Positions 47,002-55,822 of a stretch of 64,000 nt of DNA are shown here, one piece after another (position 1 is the first letter of the stretch; each line of letters opens with the position of its first letter). The stretch is from Streptomyces flavochromogenes. GTDB taxonomy: Bacteria; Actinomycetota; Actinomycetes; Streptomycetales; Streptomycetaceae. Location of the stretch: assembly GCF_000717595.1 (NCBI RefSeq), contig NZ_JNZO01000009.1, forward strand, positions 62,001 to 126,000, in the 5' to 3' direction. Made by a program: the position numbers and the translations under genes. Below the pieces are notes generated by a model. It had not been told where the DNA came from and searched no databases. It saw nothing but the letters and a program-made list of their open reading frames with translations.

Positions 47002-48087
47002 TCAGAGCGCGGGCTGAGCGCCCGGCGCCAGCGCTCCGCACAGTGAGGGGGCGGCGGGCCGGCCCGTGGCGTACGGGTCGGTGACCGGCGGTCCGCCGCC
47101 CGCCTCGGTGGCCCGCGCTCCGGCCAGGAGCGGCTTCAGGGAGCCTGTGGTGTCCGCGCCGCACGCCTGCGGGCCCGCCTCGACGCCGCTGGTCACCAGC
47201 TCGGCCCGGTGCATGCGCAGGTCCTCGCGGTCGAAGCGGAAGTGCACCTCGCGGTGGACGGTGAAGAGCGAGGCCTGACCGACCGGTCCCGCGCCCTGGG
47301 CGGCCGGGCGGAGGGCGTAGGTGTACGTGTGGTCCGCGGTGACGTCCAGGGTGTCGGGTCCGGTCTCCTCGAAGCGGAGGGTGCCCTGGACACGGACCGA
47401 GGGGTCCGCGAGGACGGCCTGGCGTGGGTCGAAGCGGACCAGCCAGGCGGCGAGGGCGTGCCGGCCGTCGTCGGCCGGTGCCTCCACGCTCCGGTCGAAC
47501 TGGTTCAGCTGGTCGGGGTCGAGCAGCAGGCGCGGGGGCCGCGCGGTGACCCCGGACAGGACGTCGGGGTCCAGGGACGAGGCCACCAGATAGTCCTTGG
47601 CGATGCTCAGGGCGGTGACGACCTGGCTCTCGGCGAAGTGGGTGGTGCGCCCCGCGACGGGGAGATTGATGCCGGCGGCGCCCGTGCGGTACTCGGCGGC
47701 CGGGCTGTGGTCGAAGAGCCGGTCGGGCACACCGCCGACGACGGGGCCCTGCGGGGCCAGCGGGACCACGGTGGTCCGCAGCGGCTCGGCCCGCTGGTCT
47801 GCGGGCGGCTGGTAGGGGTTCCGGACGCCCAGATAGATGGCCGTACCGAAGGCGAGGAGGATCAGCAGGACCAGCATGAGGGCCTGACGGGAGCCGCTCC
47901 GGCCCTCCCAGGAGGAGGGGCGGCTGCGGACGGCCTCGGTGTGCTCGCCCATCCGCTCCCGGGCCGAGAACTCCTGGAGGTGGGCAGCGCGGACGAACGC
48001 CTCGTCGAAGACGACGGACCTGTACTCGTCCTCACCACCGGGGAGACCCTCGGGTGTCCCCTCAGGCGGGTCGCCACGCCCTGCCAT
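47002..48087 (-). CDS. Single-span membrane protein with VVFDEAFVRAA motif
   Basis: 361 residues: an acidic cytoplasmic N-terminus with YRSVVFDEAFVRAAHLQEF (about 22-40), one transmembrane helix (QALMLVLLILLAFGTAIYLG, about 68-87), and a 270-residue extracytoplasmic beta-rich domain with two Cys in the C-terminal part. Proteins of this type lie beside proA in Streptomyces and one has been linked to sporulation cell wall synthesis, but I cannot verify equivalence. It shares its cytoplasmic motif with the next gene upstream. ATG start; convergent with the protease gene. Confidence 0.78.
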   Translation of the reverse strand: MAGRGDPPEGTPEGLPGGEDEYRSVVFDEAFVRAAHLQEFSARERMGEHTEAVRSRPSSWEGRSGSRQALMLVLLILLAFGTAIYLGVRNPYQPPADQRAEPLRTTVVPLAPQGPVVGGVPDRLFDHSPAAEYRTGAAGINLPVAGRTTHFAESQVVTALSIAKDYLVASSLDPDVLSGVTARPPRLLLDPDQLNQFDRSVEAPADDGRHALAAWLVRFDPRQAVLADPSVRVQGTLRFEETGPDTLDVTADHTYTYALRPAAQGAGPVGQASLFTVHREVHFRFDREDLRMHRAELVTSGVEAGPQACGADTTGSLKPLLAGARATEAGGGPPVTDPYATGRPAAPSLCGALAPGAQPAL

Positions 48088-48264
48088 ACCTTCAGGGTAG
48101 GTCCGCGGGGGCTTCGGTAAACGCCCAGGTATACGACAAGTTCGGAAGAATTCCGCCGTCAGGGTGTGTGCGCGCCGGCGTGGAGCCGTGCGGCGCGGCC
48201 GGATGGGGGATGTGGACCGCGCCGAGACGGCTGCGGACCGCGATGCGGGGGACGCGGGGCGTGC

Positions 48265-48825
48265 CTACTTGGGGGCCGCCGAGCGTGCCGCGGGCGCGTG
48301 GGCGGCCGGCGGGGCGGGGTTCGGGTTGGGCGTGTCGACTCCCGTCGTGGCCGGCTGCGGGACCTGGTCCTGGCGGTTGGCGGCCGCGCCGCGGTAGACG
48401 GCGCTGAACGCCAGGGCGACCATGCCGATCCCCATGAGGAGGGCGAGGACCCAGGCGACGGGTCGGTGCCAGCGGGCGCTGCCCCGATAGGGGCGCAGAG
48501 CGCCGCCGTGGCGGCCGTAGGGGCTGGCGTCGTCGCCGATGTCGTCCGGCTCGTAGGTGAGGCCGGAGGAGTCGTGGAAGTCCTCGTAGAGGTCGTCGTC
48601 GCCCGATCCGCCACCGGCGCGGGCACGGGCCGACTCGGCCTCCGCGCGGGCCTGGGCGGCGGCGAGGAGCCGCTCGACGGCGGTGGGTTCGTGGACGGTC
48701 GCGGCCCGCACGAAGTCCTCGTCGAACACCACGTCGGCGTAGACCTCGTCGGCGCCTCCGCGGTCGACAGAGTCCTCGGGGTCCCCACCGTCCTGGAACG
48801 GCGTGCCCCCCACGTCGTCCGGCAC
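48265..48825 (-). CDS. Single-span membrane protein with VVFDEDFVRAA motif
   Basis: 186 residues: an N-terminal cytoplasmic region with DVVFDEDFVRAATVHEPTA (about 32-50), then a charged helix (AAAQARAEAESARARAG). One transmembrane helix (PVAWVLALLMGIGMVALAFS, about 123-142) precedes a short Pro/Ala-rich exterior tail. The motif and topology match the following gene, though the rest differs and there is no large outer domain. GTG start at 48825. Probably an anciently duplicated pair; function unknown. Confidence 0.75.
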   Translation of the reverse strand: MPDDVGGTPFQDGGDPEDSVDRGGADEVYADVVFDEDFVRAATVHEPTAVERLLAAAQARAEAESARARAGGGSGDDDLYEDFHDSSGLTYEPDDIGDDASPYGRHGGALRPYRGSARWHRPVAWVLALLMGIGMVALAFSAVYRGAAANRQDQVPQPATTGVDTPNPNPAPPAAHAPAARSAAPK

Positions 48826-48901
48826 GGATTCAGAGTAGACCCGCGAGGTGGATTTGGGCAGGGAGAGCGCGAACCCTCCCCGCCCGTACCGAAAGGAGTG
48901 A

Positions 48902-50185
48902 TTACCGCACGTGACCGTCGCCGGTGACGATGTACTTGGTCGAGGTGAGCTCCGGCAGGCCCATGGGGCCCCGGGCGTGCAGCTTCTGGGTGGAGATGCC
49001 GATCTCCGCGCCGAAGCCGAACTGTCCGCCGTCCGTGAACCGGGTGGAGGCGTTCACGGCGACCGTGGTGGAGTCGACCAGCTGGGTGAAGCGGCGCGCC
49101 GCGGCCTGCGAGGTGGTGACGATCGCCTCGGTGTGACCGGACGACCAGGTCCGGATGTGCTCGACGGCCTTGTCGAGGGAGTCGACGACGGCGGCGGCGA
49201 TGTCGTACGAGAGGTACTCGGTCTCCCAGTCCTCCGGCGTGGCCGGCACGACGGTGGCCTTGGAGCCCTCGGCGAGGGCGATGACCCGCTCGTCGGCGTG
49301 GACGGTGACGCCGGCCTCGGCGAGCGCGTCGAGGGCCCTGGGCAGGAAGGCCGCGGCGATGTCCTGGTGGACGAGGAGGGTCTCGGCCGCGTTGCAGACG
49401 CTGACCCGGTGGGCCTTGGAGTTGATCAGGATGTCGACGGCCATGTCGAGGTCGGTCTGGGCGTCGACGTAGACGTGGCAGTTGCCGGTACCGGTCTCGA
49501 TGACGGGGACGGTGGACTCCTCGACGACCGTCCGGATCAGGGAGGCTCCGCCGCGCGGGATGAGCACGTCGACGAGGCCGCGGGCGCGCATCAGCTCGCG
49601 GACCGAGTCGCGGGACTCGCCGGGGACGAGCTGGATGGCGTCCGCGGGCAGTCCGGCGCCTCCGACGGCGTCGCGCAGGACCTTCACCAGGGCGCTGTTG
49701 GAGGCGTAGGCGGAGGACGAGCCGCGGAGCAGGACGGCGTTGCCGGACTTGAGGCAGAGGGCGGCGGCGTCGACGGTGACGTTGGGGCGGGCCTCGTAGA
49801 TGATGCCGACGACGCCGAGCGGGACGCGGACCTGGCGCAGGTCGATGCCGTTGGGCAGGGTCGAGCCGCGGACGACCTCGCCGACGGGATCGGGCAGCGC
49901 GGCCACGTCGCGGACGTCGGCGGCGATGGCCCGGATGCGCTCGGGGGTGAGGGTGAGCCGGTCGATGATCGCCTCGCTGGTCCCGGCTTCGCGGGCCTTG
50001 GCGATGTCCTCGGCGTTGGCCTCGACGATCTCGGCGGTGCGCACTTCGAGGGCGTCCGCGATCGCCAGCAGGGCGTCGTCCTTGGCCGCACGCGGGAGTG
50101 GCGCGATTTCGGCGGCGGCGCCACGGGCCCGGTAGGCGGCCCGGGTGACCGGGGACAGGTTGTCGAGGGGCGTGAGCGAGGTCAT
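48902..50185 (-). CDS. proA: Gamma-glutamyl phosphate reductase
   Basis: A 427-residue NADPH-dependent reductase of proline synthesis (gamma-glutamyl phosphate to glutamate semialdehyde). Family hallmarks are [39 protein letters not shown] and the active-site Cys in [11 protein letters not shown], and the full length is present. It starts with ATG 50185 ([13 protein letters not shown]). The start codon is partly inside a 12-bp hairpin with its upstream region. It lies two genes downstream of proB on the same strand. Confidence 0.96.
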   Translation of the reverse strand: MTSLTPLDNLSPVTRAAYRARGAAAEIAPLPRAAKDDALLAIADALEVRTAEIVEANAEDIAKAREAGTSEAIIDRLTLTPERIRAIAADVRDVAALPDPVGEVVRGSTLPNGIDLRQVRVPLGVVGIIYEARPNVTVDAAALCLKSGNAVLLRGSSSAYASNSALVKVLRDAVGGAGLPADAIQLVPGESRDSVRELMRARGLVDVLIPRGGASLIRTVVEESTVPVIETGTGNCHVYVDAQTDLDMAVDILINSKAHRVSVCNAAETLLVHQDIAAAFLPRALDALAEAGVTVHADERVIALAEGSKATVVPATPEDWETEYLSYDIAAAVVDSLDKAVEHIRTWSSGHTEAIVTTSQAAARRFTQLVDSTTVAVNASTRFTDGGQFGFGAEIGISTQKLHARGPMGLPELTSTKYIVTGDGHVR

Positions 50186-50216
50186 GTCCGCAGGGTACTG
50201 GCACCCCTGCGGACAT
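50184..50216 (-). promoter_or_regulatory. Hairpin overlapping the proA start codon
   Basis: Perfect 12-bp arms 50184-50195 (atgtccgcaggg) and 50205-50216, loop 9 bases. In minus-strand RNA the 3-prime arm contains GCGGA followed by the first two bases of AUG, so start and any Shine-Dalgarno would be sequestered. Palindromic DNA could instead be a protein site. Confidence 0.5.
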
Positions 50217-50299
50217 CCCTCACGTATCCCGCACTCCGAGACGTGCCCAGGTCGTTCCGAGACGCCCCGCGCGGGGAGGCGTCTCGAACACGCCCCCGT

Positions 50300-50821
50300 T
50301 CAGTACGGGTGGACGCCGACCGGGGCGGCCGGCGGCGGGCCGTAGCCCTCCGCGATCCGCTGGTGGTAGGTCTCGCGGTCGATGACCTCGAGGCCGACGA
50401 TCTCCCACGGCGGCAGCTTGGCGGTCTGCCGGTGCTCGCCCCACAGGCGCAGGGCGACGGCCGCGGCGTCGTGCAGGTCGCGGGCCTCCTCCCAGTACCG
50501 GATCTCGGCGTGGTCGTTGGCATACCTGCTGGTCAGCAGGAAGGGGTGGTCGTGGGCCAATTGTTCGAGCCCGCGCCGCACCTCCTTCAGCGGTGACTCC
50601 ACACCCGACACGCTGAGCGTGATGTGCCAGAGTTTGGACACGGGCTGTTCCTTGGCGCGTGCCTCACGTGTTTCGCGAACCTCGCGTGTCTCGGTGGTGG
50701 TCTCGGTCTTGGTGTCCGTGGACCTGTCCCGTGCCTCGTCGAAGTCGGCTCCGGCCTCGACACTGGTCAGGGCGCGTTCGGCAGTCCCTCGGGGCGGCGC
50801 CCCTGGGCGCGCTCGTCTCAC
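50300..50821 (-). CDS. Conserved hypothetical protein between proB and proA
   Basis: 173 residues if started at GTG 50821 (AGGAGG with ideal 6-base spacing). A second GTG at 50641 has AAGGA upstream and gives 113 residues (VSKLWHITLSVSGVE). The C-terminal 113 residues are a compact alpha/beta domain (YANDHAEIRYWEEARDLHDAAAVALRLWGEH; ends VGVHPY). The first 60 residues are a low-complexity Thr/Glu/Arg linker with lower third-position GC, so the shorter start could be the true one. Located between proA and proB, which suggests co-expression, but no link to proline is apparent. Confidence 0.75.
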   Translation of the reverse strand: MRRARPGAPPRGTAERALTSVEAGADFDEARDRSTDTKTETTTETREVRETREARAKEQPVSKLWHITLSVSGVESPLKEVRRGLEQLAHDHPFLLTSRYANDHAEIRYWEEARDLHDAAAVALRLWGEHRQTAKLPPWEIVGLEVIDRETYHQRIAEGYGPPPAAPVGVHPY

Positions 50822-50979
50822 CGGCGGCCTCCTGTGTGATGCGTGTGGTGCTGTACCCCGCCCCTGCTCTCTTACCCCCGAGACAAAGTTGACCAGCCCG
50901 AGGCGGCACTTGGGGCGGTTTTGGTAAACGTCCCTTCCGGATGGCCGCACTTTCAGCCGTTTCGGGAGGGGCGCGAGGG

Positions 50980-52116
50980 TCAGCCGATGACGACCAGGTC
51001 GTCGCGGTGGACGACCTCGCGCTCGTATTCGGGGCCGAGCTCCCTGGCGAGCTCGGGGGTGGAGCGCCCGAGCATCCGGGGCATCTCCTTGGCGTCGAAG
51101 TTGACGAGGCCGCGGGCGACGGCCCGGCCGGCGGTGTCGCGCAGTTCGACCGGGTCTCCCGCCACGAAGTCGCCCTCGATGCCCGCGACGCCGGCCGCGA
51201 GCAGGGACTTCTTGCCCTCGACGACGGCTCGTACGGCTCCGTCGTCCAGGGTGAGGGAGCCCTGCGGGGTGGAAGCGTGCGCCAGCCACAGAAGCCGGTC
51301 GGCGGAGCGGCGGCCGGTGCGGTGGAAGTACGTACCGGTGTCGCGCCCGGCGAGGGCGTCGGCGGCGCGGCTCGCGGAGGTGAGGACCACGGGGATGCCG
51401 GCGGCGGCGGCGATCCGGGCGGCCTCGACCTTGGTGACCATGCCGCCGGTGCCGACGCCGGCCTTGCCGGCGGAGCCGATCTCCACATGGGCGATGTCGT
51501 CGGGTCCCGCGACCTGGGCGATCCTCGACGTGCCGGGCTTGGACGGGTCGCCGTCGTAGAGGCCGTCGACGTCGGAGAGCAGGACGAGCAGGTCGGCGCG
51601 GACGAGATGGGCGACGAGGGCGGCGAGCCGGTCGTTGTCGCCGAAGCGGATCTCGTCGGTGGCGACGGTGTCGTTCTCGTTGACGACCGGCAGCGCGCCC
51701 ATCGCGAGGAGCTGGTCGAGGGTCCGGTAGGCGTTGCGGTAGTGCGCGCGCCGGCTGGTGTCGTCGGTGGTGAGGAGGACCTGGCCGACGCGGACGCCGT
51801 AGCGGGCGAAGGAGGCGGTGTACCGGGCGACGAGGAGGCCCTGGCCGACGCTGGCGGCGGCCTGCTGCCGGGCGAGGTCCTTGGGGCGGCGGGTGAGGCC
51901 GAGCGGCGCGAGGCCCGCGGCGATGGCGCCGGAGGAGACGAGGACGATCTCCTTCTCGCCGCCGCTGCGGACCTTGGCGAGCACGTCGACGAGGGCGTCG
52001 ACGCGATCGGCGTCGAGGCCCCCGGAGGCGGTGGTGAGGGAGGAGGATCCGACCTTGACGACGATCCTGCGGGCCTCCGTCACATATCGCCTCGCGTCGT
52101 CCGTCGCTCCGGTCAT
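50980..52116 (-). CDS. proB: Glutamate 5-kinase
   Basis: A 378-residue kinase for the first step of proline synthesis. The amino-acid-kinase domain (10-265) contains IVVKVGSSSL, LVSSGAIAAG, NENDTV, FGDNDRLAALVAHL and GTGGMVTKVEAA. A C-terminal PUA domain follows (about 285-378, ending EREVVHRDDLVVIG). The ATG at 52116 (MTGATDDARRYVTEARR) is preferred; the ATG at 52203 adds a Val/Thr/Gln-repetitive leader. It sits upstream of the small conserved gene and proA. Confidence 0.95.
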   Translation of the reverse strand: MTGATDDARRYVTEARRIVVKVGSSSLTTASGGLDADRVDALVDVLAKVRSGGEKEIVLVSSGAIAAGLAPLGLTRRPKDLARQQAAASVGQGLLVARYTASFARYGVRVGQVLLTTDDTSRRAHYRNAYRTLDQLLAMGALPVVNENDTVATDEIRFGDNDRLAALVAHLVRADLLVLLSDVDGLYDGDPSKPGTSRIAQVAGPDDIAHVEIGSAGKAGVGTGGMVTKVEAARIAAAAGIPVVLTSASRAADALAGRDTGTYFHRTGRRSADRLLWLAHASTPQGSLTLDDGAVRAVVEGKKSLLAAGVAGIEGDFVAGDPVELRDTAGRAVARGLVNFDAKEMPRMLGRSTPELARELGPEYEREVVHRDDLVVIG

Positions 52117-52204
52117 CTGCGTCGTCACCTGTGCCGCCACCTGCGTCGTCCTCACTCGGCTGTCCCACGTGCCGCGTGTCTCCCCGCCGCGACTGCCAGG
52201 CAAT

Positions 52205-52672
52205 CTACGCGAGCCGGGAGGGCTGCCGCTCGTCCGTTTCGCTCCCTGGACCGGTGTCGTCGGAGTCCTTTCCGTTGTTCCGGGGGACGAGGATGCGCTG
52301 GGAGATGAGGTAGGTGAAGGGGATGGCGACGACGGCCGCGACGAGCGGCGCGATCCGGTCGTCCATTCCGGCCCAGGTGACGAGCGCGTACAGACCGACG
52401 CTCTGCACCAGGTAGTTGGTGACGTTGGTGAGCGGGAAGAGGGCGAACTTCTTCCAGGTCGGCCGGGTGCGGTAGGTGAAGTACGTGTTGAGGAAGAAGG
52501 AGCCGATCATGCTGAGGACGAAGGCGAGGGAGTACGCGGCGAAGTACGGCATCCACGGGTGGAGCAGCAGGTAACAGCCGAAGAAGGTACCGGTGTTGAC
52601 GCCGCCGACGAGTCCGAAGCGGAAGATCTCGGCGAGTCGTGCCCGCTTCGCCGTGGGAGAGCCGTCCCCCAT
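52205..52672 (-). CDS. GtrA-family membrane protein
   Basis: 155 residues with four transmembrane helices (FRFGLVGGVNTGTFFGCYLLL; FAAYSLAFVLSMIGSFFLN; FPLTNVTNYLVQSVGLYALV; APLVAAVVAIPFTYLISQRI). FRFGLVGGVNT and FFLNTYFTYR are GtrA/PF04138 signatures. GtrA proteins flip or help use polyprenol-linked sugars. The ATG overlaps the upstream GT2 stop by one base (TGATG), so the two act as a GtrA-GtrB pair. Confidence 0.92.
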   Translation of the reverse strand: MGDGSPTAKRARLAEIFRFGLVGGVNTGTFFGCYLLLHPWMPYFAAYSLAFVLSMIGSFFLNTYFTYRTRPTWKKFALFPLTNVTNYLVQSVGLYALVTWAGMDDRIAPLVAAVVAIPFTYLISQRILVPRNNGKDSDDTGPGSETDERQPSRLA

Positions 52673-53667
52673 CAGTGTTCTCCGTCGGTGGCCGCGACGC
52701 GGACCCGCTCGGCGGCGGTGTGCGCCGCGGTACCGCGACCGAAGGAGCGGTGGGTCTCCTTCACGAGGAAGTGCGGGCGGCGCTTGGTCTCGTAGTAGAT
52801 GCGGCCGATGTACTCGCCGATCAGGCCCAGCATCACCATCTGCACACCGCCGAGGCCGACGATGATCGCGACGAGGGTGACGTATCCGGGAGCGGTGACG
52901 CCGTGGGCGATGGCGGCGACGGCCACCCAGACCACGTAGAGGGCCGCGAAGCCGCTCAGCATCATCCCGAGCCAGAGGGCGATGCGCAGCGGACGGTTGT
53001 TGAAGGAGATCAGCCCGTCCATGCCGTAGTTGACCAGGGAGCTGAACTTCCACTTCGTCTCACCGCCCTCGCGTGCGGCGTTCTGGTAGTCGAAGGTGAC
53101 GGTGTCGAAGCCGATCCAGGAGAACAGACCCTTGGAGAAGCGGTTGTACTCGGGGAGCGAGAGCAGTGCGTCGACGGCAGGGCGGGAGAGGAGACGGAAG
53201 TCGCCGACGCCGTCGGTGAGCTCCACGTCGACCCAGCGGTTGACGGCCCGGTAGTACATACGGCTGAGCGCGGAGCGGAGCTTCTTGTCGCCCTCGCGGG
53301 TCCGGCGCGCGATGACCTGGTCGTGGCCCTGGTGGTGCAGGTCCAGCATGCGCGCGAGGAGCTCCGGCGGGTGCTGGAGGTCGGCGTCCATGATCACGAC
53401 GGCGTCGCCGGTGGACTTGCGCAGACCCGCCAGCATGGCGGCCTCCTTGCCGAAGTTTCGGCTGAAGGAGGCATACTGGGTCCGGCTCGGGTGCAGAGCC
53501 GCTATTTCCCGCAGCTTGCCCAGCGTTCCGTCGGAGCTGCCGTCGTCCACGTAACAGATCTCGTAGTCGACCGGGAGGGCGTCGAGCACCTGACGCATCC
53601 GCACGTCGAACAGCTCGACGACGTCCTCCTCGTTGAAGCAGGGAACGACGACGGAAAGTTTGGTCAT
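52672..53667 (-). CDS. Polyprenyl-phosphate glycosyltransferase (GtrB/DPM1-like GT2)
   Basis: A 331-residue GT2. The N-terminal catalytic domain has SVVVPCFNEEDVV, YVDDGSSDGT, the DxD-type VIMDADLQHPPELL, and RRTREGD with DGVGDFRLLSR. Two C-terminal transmembrane helices follow (LRIALWLGMMLSGFAALYVVW; YVTLVAIIVGLGGVQMVMLGLIGEYIGRIYYETK). This is the GtrB/ArnC type that makes polyprenyl-phosphate-sugar on the inner face. ATG at 53667. Coupled to GtrA downstream; it likely supplies a sugar for envelope glycan decoration by the neighbouring genes. Confidence 0.93.
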   Translation of the reverse strand: MTKLSVVVPCFNEEDVVELFDVRMRQVLDALPVDYEICYVDDGSSDGTLGKLREIAALHPSRTQYASFSRNFGKEAAMLAGLRKSTGDAVVIMDADLQHPPELLARMLDLHHQGHDQVIARRTREGDKKLRSALSRMYYRAVNRWVDVELTDGVGDFRLLSRPAVDALLSLPEYNRFSKGLFSWIGFDTVTFDYQNAAREGGETKWKFSSLVNYGMDGLISFNNRPLRIALWLGMMLSGFAALYVVWVAVAAIAHGVTAPGYVTLVAIIVGLGGVQMVMLGLIGEYIGRIYYETKRRPHFLVKETHRSFGRGTAAHTAAERVRVAATDGEH

Positions 53668-53835
53668 GGAACGTTCACTCCATCGGGATGAGCGAGGGCG
53701 CGCCCTGAGCGGCGACCAGCAGACTCTTCCTTGGACAGCACGGTGCGGTACAAGGCGGGTGAAGGCCGACGGGCATGCCCCGCGTGGCCGCCCCGGTCGG
53801 CATGCCGTCCATACAATAAAGCATCGCGGAAGACC

Positions 53836-53863
53836 TTGAACATACGTGGCATTTCCACACAAT
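53836..53863 (+). promoter_or_regulatory. Candidate promoter of the DUF6056-like gene
   Basis: TTGAAC (53836-53841), 16 bases, CACAAT (53858-53863), inside an unusually AT-rich stretch in the divergent region between GT2 and the DUF6056-like gene. The start would be near 53870, about 36 bp before the GTG. Confidence 0.4.
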
Positions 53864-53905
53864 TGCCACCTTGATAACGGCCGATGGCCAGGGGAGCTAC
53901 CACCG

Positions 53906-55447
53906 GTGAGCAGAATCACCACCTCAGAGCGCGGTGACATACCGCTTCCGGAAGACGAAGCGGAGACCGGCACCCCTGGTGGGAACGGGTTCCGACGGGC
54001 CCTGAGCAGCGTCGGGCTCCTCGTCGCCGTCGGTTCGGGCGCGCTCCTCGCGGTCGGCGCCTTCCTGGGCCTCTATGTGCGCCCCACGTCCGACGACTGG
54101 TGCGCCCTCTGGAAGGCCCGCGACATGGGCCCGTTCGGGCTGGTCTCGGACTTCTACAACACCCAGAACGGCCGCGTCACCAACGCCTTCCTCAGCGGCG
54201 TGATCTACGCGGACGACATGCTGGGCCCGAAGCTGCTGCCCGCCTTCCTGGTGGTGGCGCTCGGCGTCGCGCTCTTCCTGCTCGCCCGCGCCGCGCTGCG
54301 CGCCCTCGGCCGTCCGCAGCCCCCCGCGGTGCTGCTCGTGGCCGCCGTGGGCCTCATCGAGGCGCTGCTGTTCTTCGCCGGTACGCGCGCCTACCAGGTG
54401 CTGCTGTGGGCCCCGGCGACCATTTCCCACACGCTGCCGAGCGTGATCGGCCTCTGGGCCGTGGTCGTCGCCGTGCTCGCGGCCCGGAGCCCGCGCGGCC
54501 GCGTCGCCGCCGTGGCGACGGCGGTCCTCATCGGCATGGCGATAGGAACGCTCAGCGAGCCGTTCACCATGGTGGCCGGCATCTCCGCGGCCGCCGTCGG
54601 AGTCCTCTGCCTGCCCCGCCTGGGCTGGGCGAAGGACTGGTACGTCTCCACCTGGTGCGCCGCCGCCTGCGTCGGTCTCGCGGGCGGCCTCGCCCTCCTC
54701 TACACCTCTCCCGGTGCGCAGTGGCGGCGCGCCCAGGTGCCGAAGAAGCCGCTGACGCTCTCGGAGGCGGGCGAGATCGTCCACGACTGGTGGCGCATGT
54801 GGCAGACGATCACCGACCAGTGGGCGTACGCGGGGGCCCTGGCCGTCGGCGTCCTGCTGGGTCTGGGCCTCGTCTTCGCCGGCCCGTCCCGTGACCGCGC
54901 CGCCGCCCCCGCCGGGCGGCGCCGCCCGCGGGGCGTGACGGTCGTGGCGGCGCTCCTGCCGCTGCCGCTGCTCGCCCTCGCGAGCCTGGGCGTCGCCTAC
55001 GGCCTGCGCAGCGGGTACGGCGTGACCGGCTGGACGTACGCCCGCACCTGGACGAACTTCCTCGTCCCGATGCTGCTCATCCTCTTCGCGTACGGCACGT
55101 GGGCCGGCTACCGGCTCGGTCAGCGGCTCCAGGCCCCCCGGCCCGCCGTCCGCGCCGCCCGTGCGGTCACGCTGCTCGCGGCGGGAGGACTCGCCGTGGC
55201 GAGTGCGATCGCCCTGGTGCAGCCGGTGTACTCGACGACCACGGGCACGGTGGCGCGGGGCATCGCCTGGGACCGGCAGAACGCTCAGATCCGCGCGGAC
55301 ATCGCGAACGGCGCCACGGAGGTGACGTACCGCCCCATGCACATCGGCTGGCTCGCGGAACCCTTCTTCACCAAGGTGTACGAGCGCGACTGGGCGGCCC
55401 AGTGCGCGGCCCGCTACTACGAGGTGGACCGGCTCAACCGTCCCTGA
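53906..55447 (+). CDS. Multispan membrane protein, DUF6056/GT-C-like
   Basis: 513 residues from GTG 53906 (VSRITTSERG), with GGGGAG nine bases upstream; the ATG at 53846 would add 20 residues without one. It has about 10-11 hydrophobic helices. The first extracytoplasmic loop holds RPTSDDWCALWKARDMG and YNTQNGRVTNAFLSG, where the D-D pair and the following R recall the GT-C-type active-site loop of DUF6056/GtrC-like proteins. A soluble C-terminal tail has YRPMHIGWLAEPFFTK. A lipid-linked sugar transferase is the likely role given GtrA/GtrB next door. It is followed by a strong terminator. Confidence 0.85.
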   Translation: MSRITTSERGDIPLPEDEAETGTPGGNGFRRALSSVGLLVAVGSGALLAVGAFLGLYVRPTSDDWCALWKARDMGPFGLVSDFYNTQNGRVTNAFLSGVIYADDMLGPKLLPAFLVVALGVALFLLARAALRALGRPQPPAVLLVAAVGLIEALLFFAGTRAYQVLLWAPATISHTLPSVIGLWAVVVAVLAARSPRGRVAAVATAVLIGMAIGTLSEPFTMVAGISAAAVGVLCLPRLGWAKDWYVSTWCAAACVGLAGGLALLYTSPGAQWRRAQVPKKPLTLSEAGEIVHDWWRMWQTITDQWAYAGALAVGVLLGLGLVFAGPSRDRAAAPAGRRRPRGVTVVAALLPLPLLALASLGVAYGLRSGYGVTGWTYARTWTNFLVPMLLILFAYGTWAGYRLGQRLQAPRPAVRAARAVTLLAAGGLAVASAIALVQPVYSTTTGTVARGIAWDRQNAQIRADIANGATEVTYRPMHIGWLAEPFFTKVYERDWAAQCAARYYEVDRLNRP

Positions 55448-55520
55448 CGCCCGGCGGACACCCGCTCGACGGCCTCGTCCGGCGTGTCGCGTCGGACACA
55501 TCCGGCCGCCACGCCGAACC

Positions 55521-55560
55521 CCTCTCCCCCGATTCCGGCCTCCGGAACCCGGGGGAGAGG
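55521..55560 (+). terminator. Terminator after the DUF6056-like gene
   Basis: cctctcccccg (55521-55531) pairs with cgggggagagg (55550-55560), and inside it ttccgg (55533-55538) with ccggaa (55542-55547). It lies 74 bp past the stop. No other gene is seen in the rest of 55448-55822. Confidence 0.8.
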
Positions 55561-55822
55561 TGTGTTCCCCGTCACTCCGGGGAGGCGTCCGCAAGAGGGT
55601 GTGAGGTACCGTCCCGGGACTCACGGCCCCGTGTGGGCGCCGCTGATCAGTCAACGCCCGTACGGGCGACTCCTGACGCGTGAGAATGGTTGCCCCCGCG
55701 AACGCGGCCCGCCCGTCACGATCAGGACACGGCACATGCCGTAACCGCCGGAAGGCGCGACAAACCGGGTGGGGAACACCAGGTAGCTTGGGTGTGTCTG
55801 GAGGAAAGACAAGTGGATCGAG

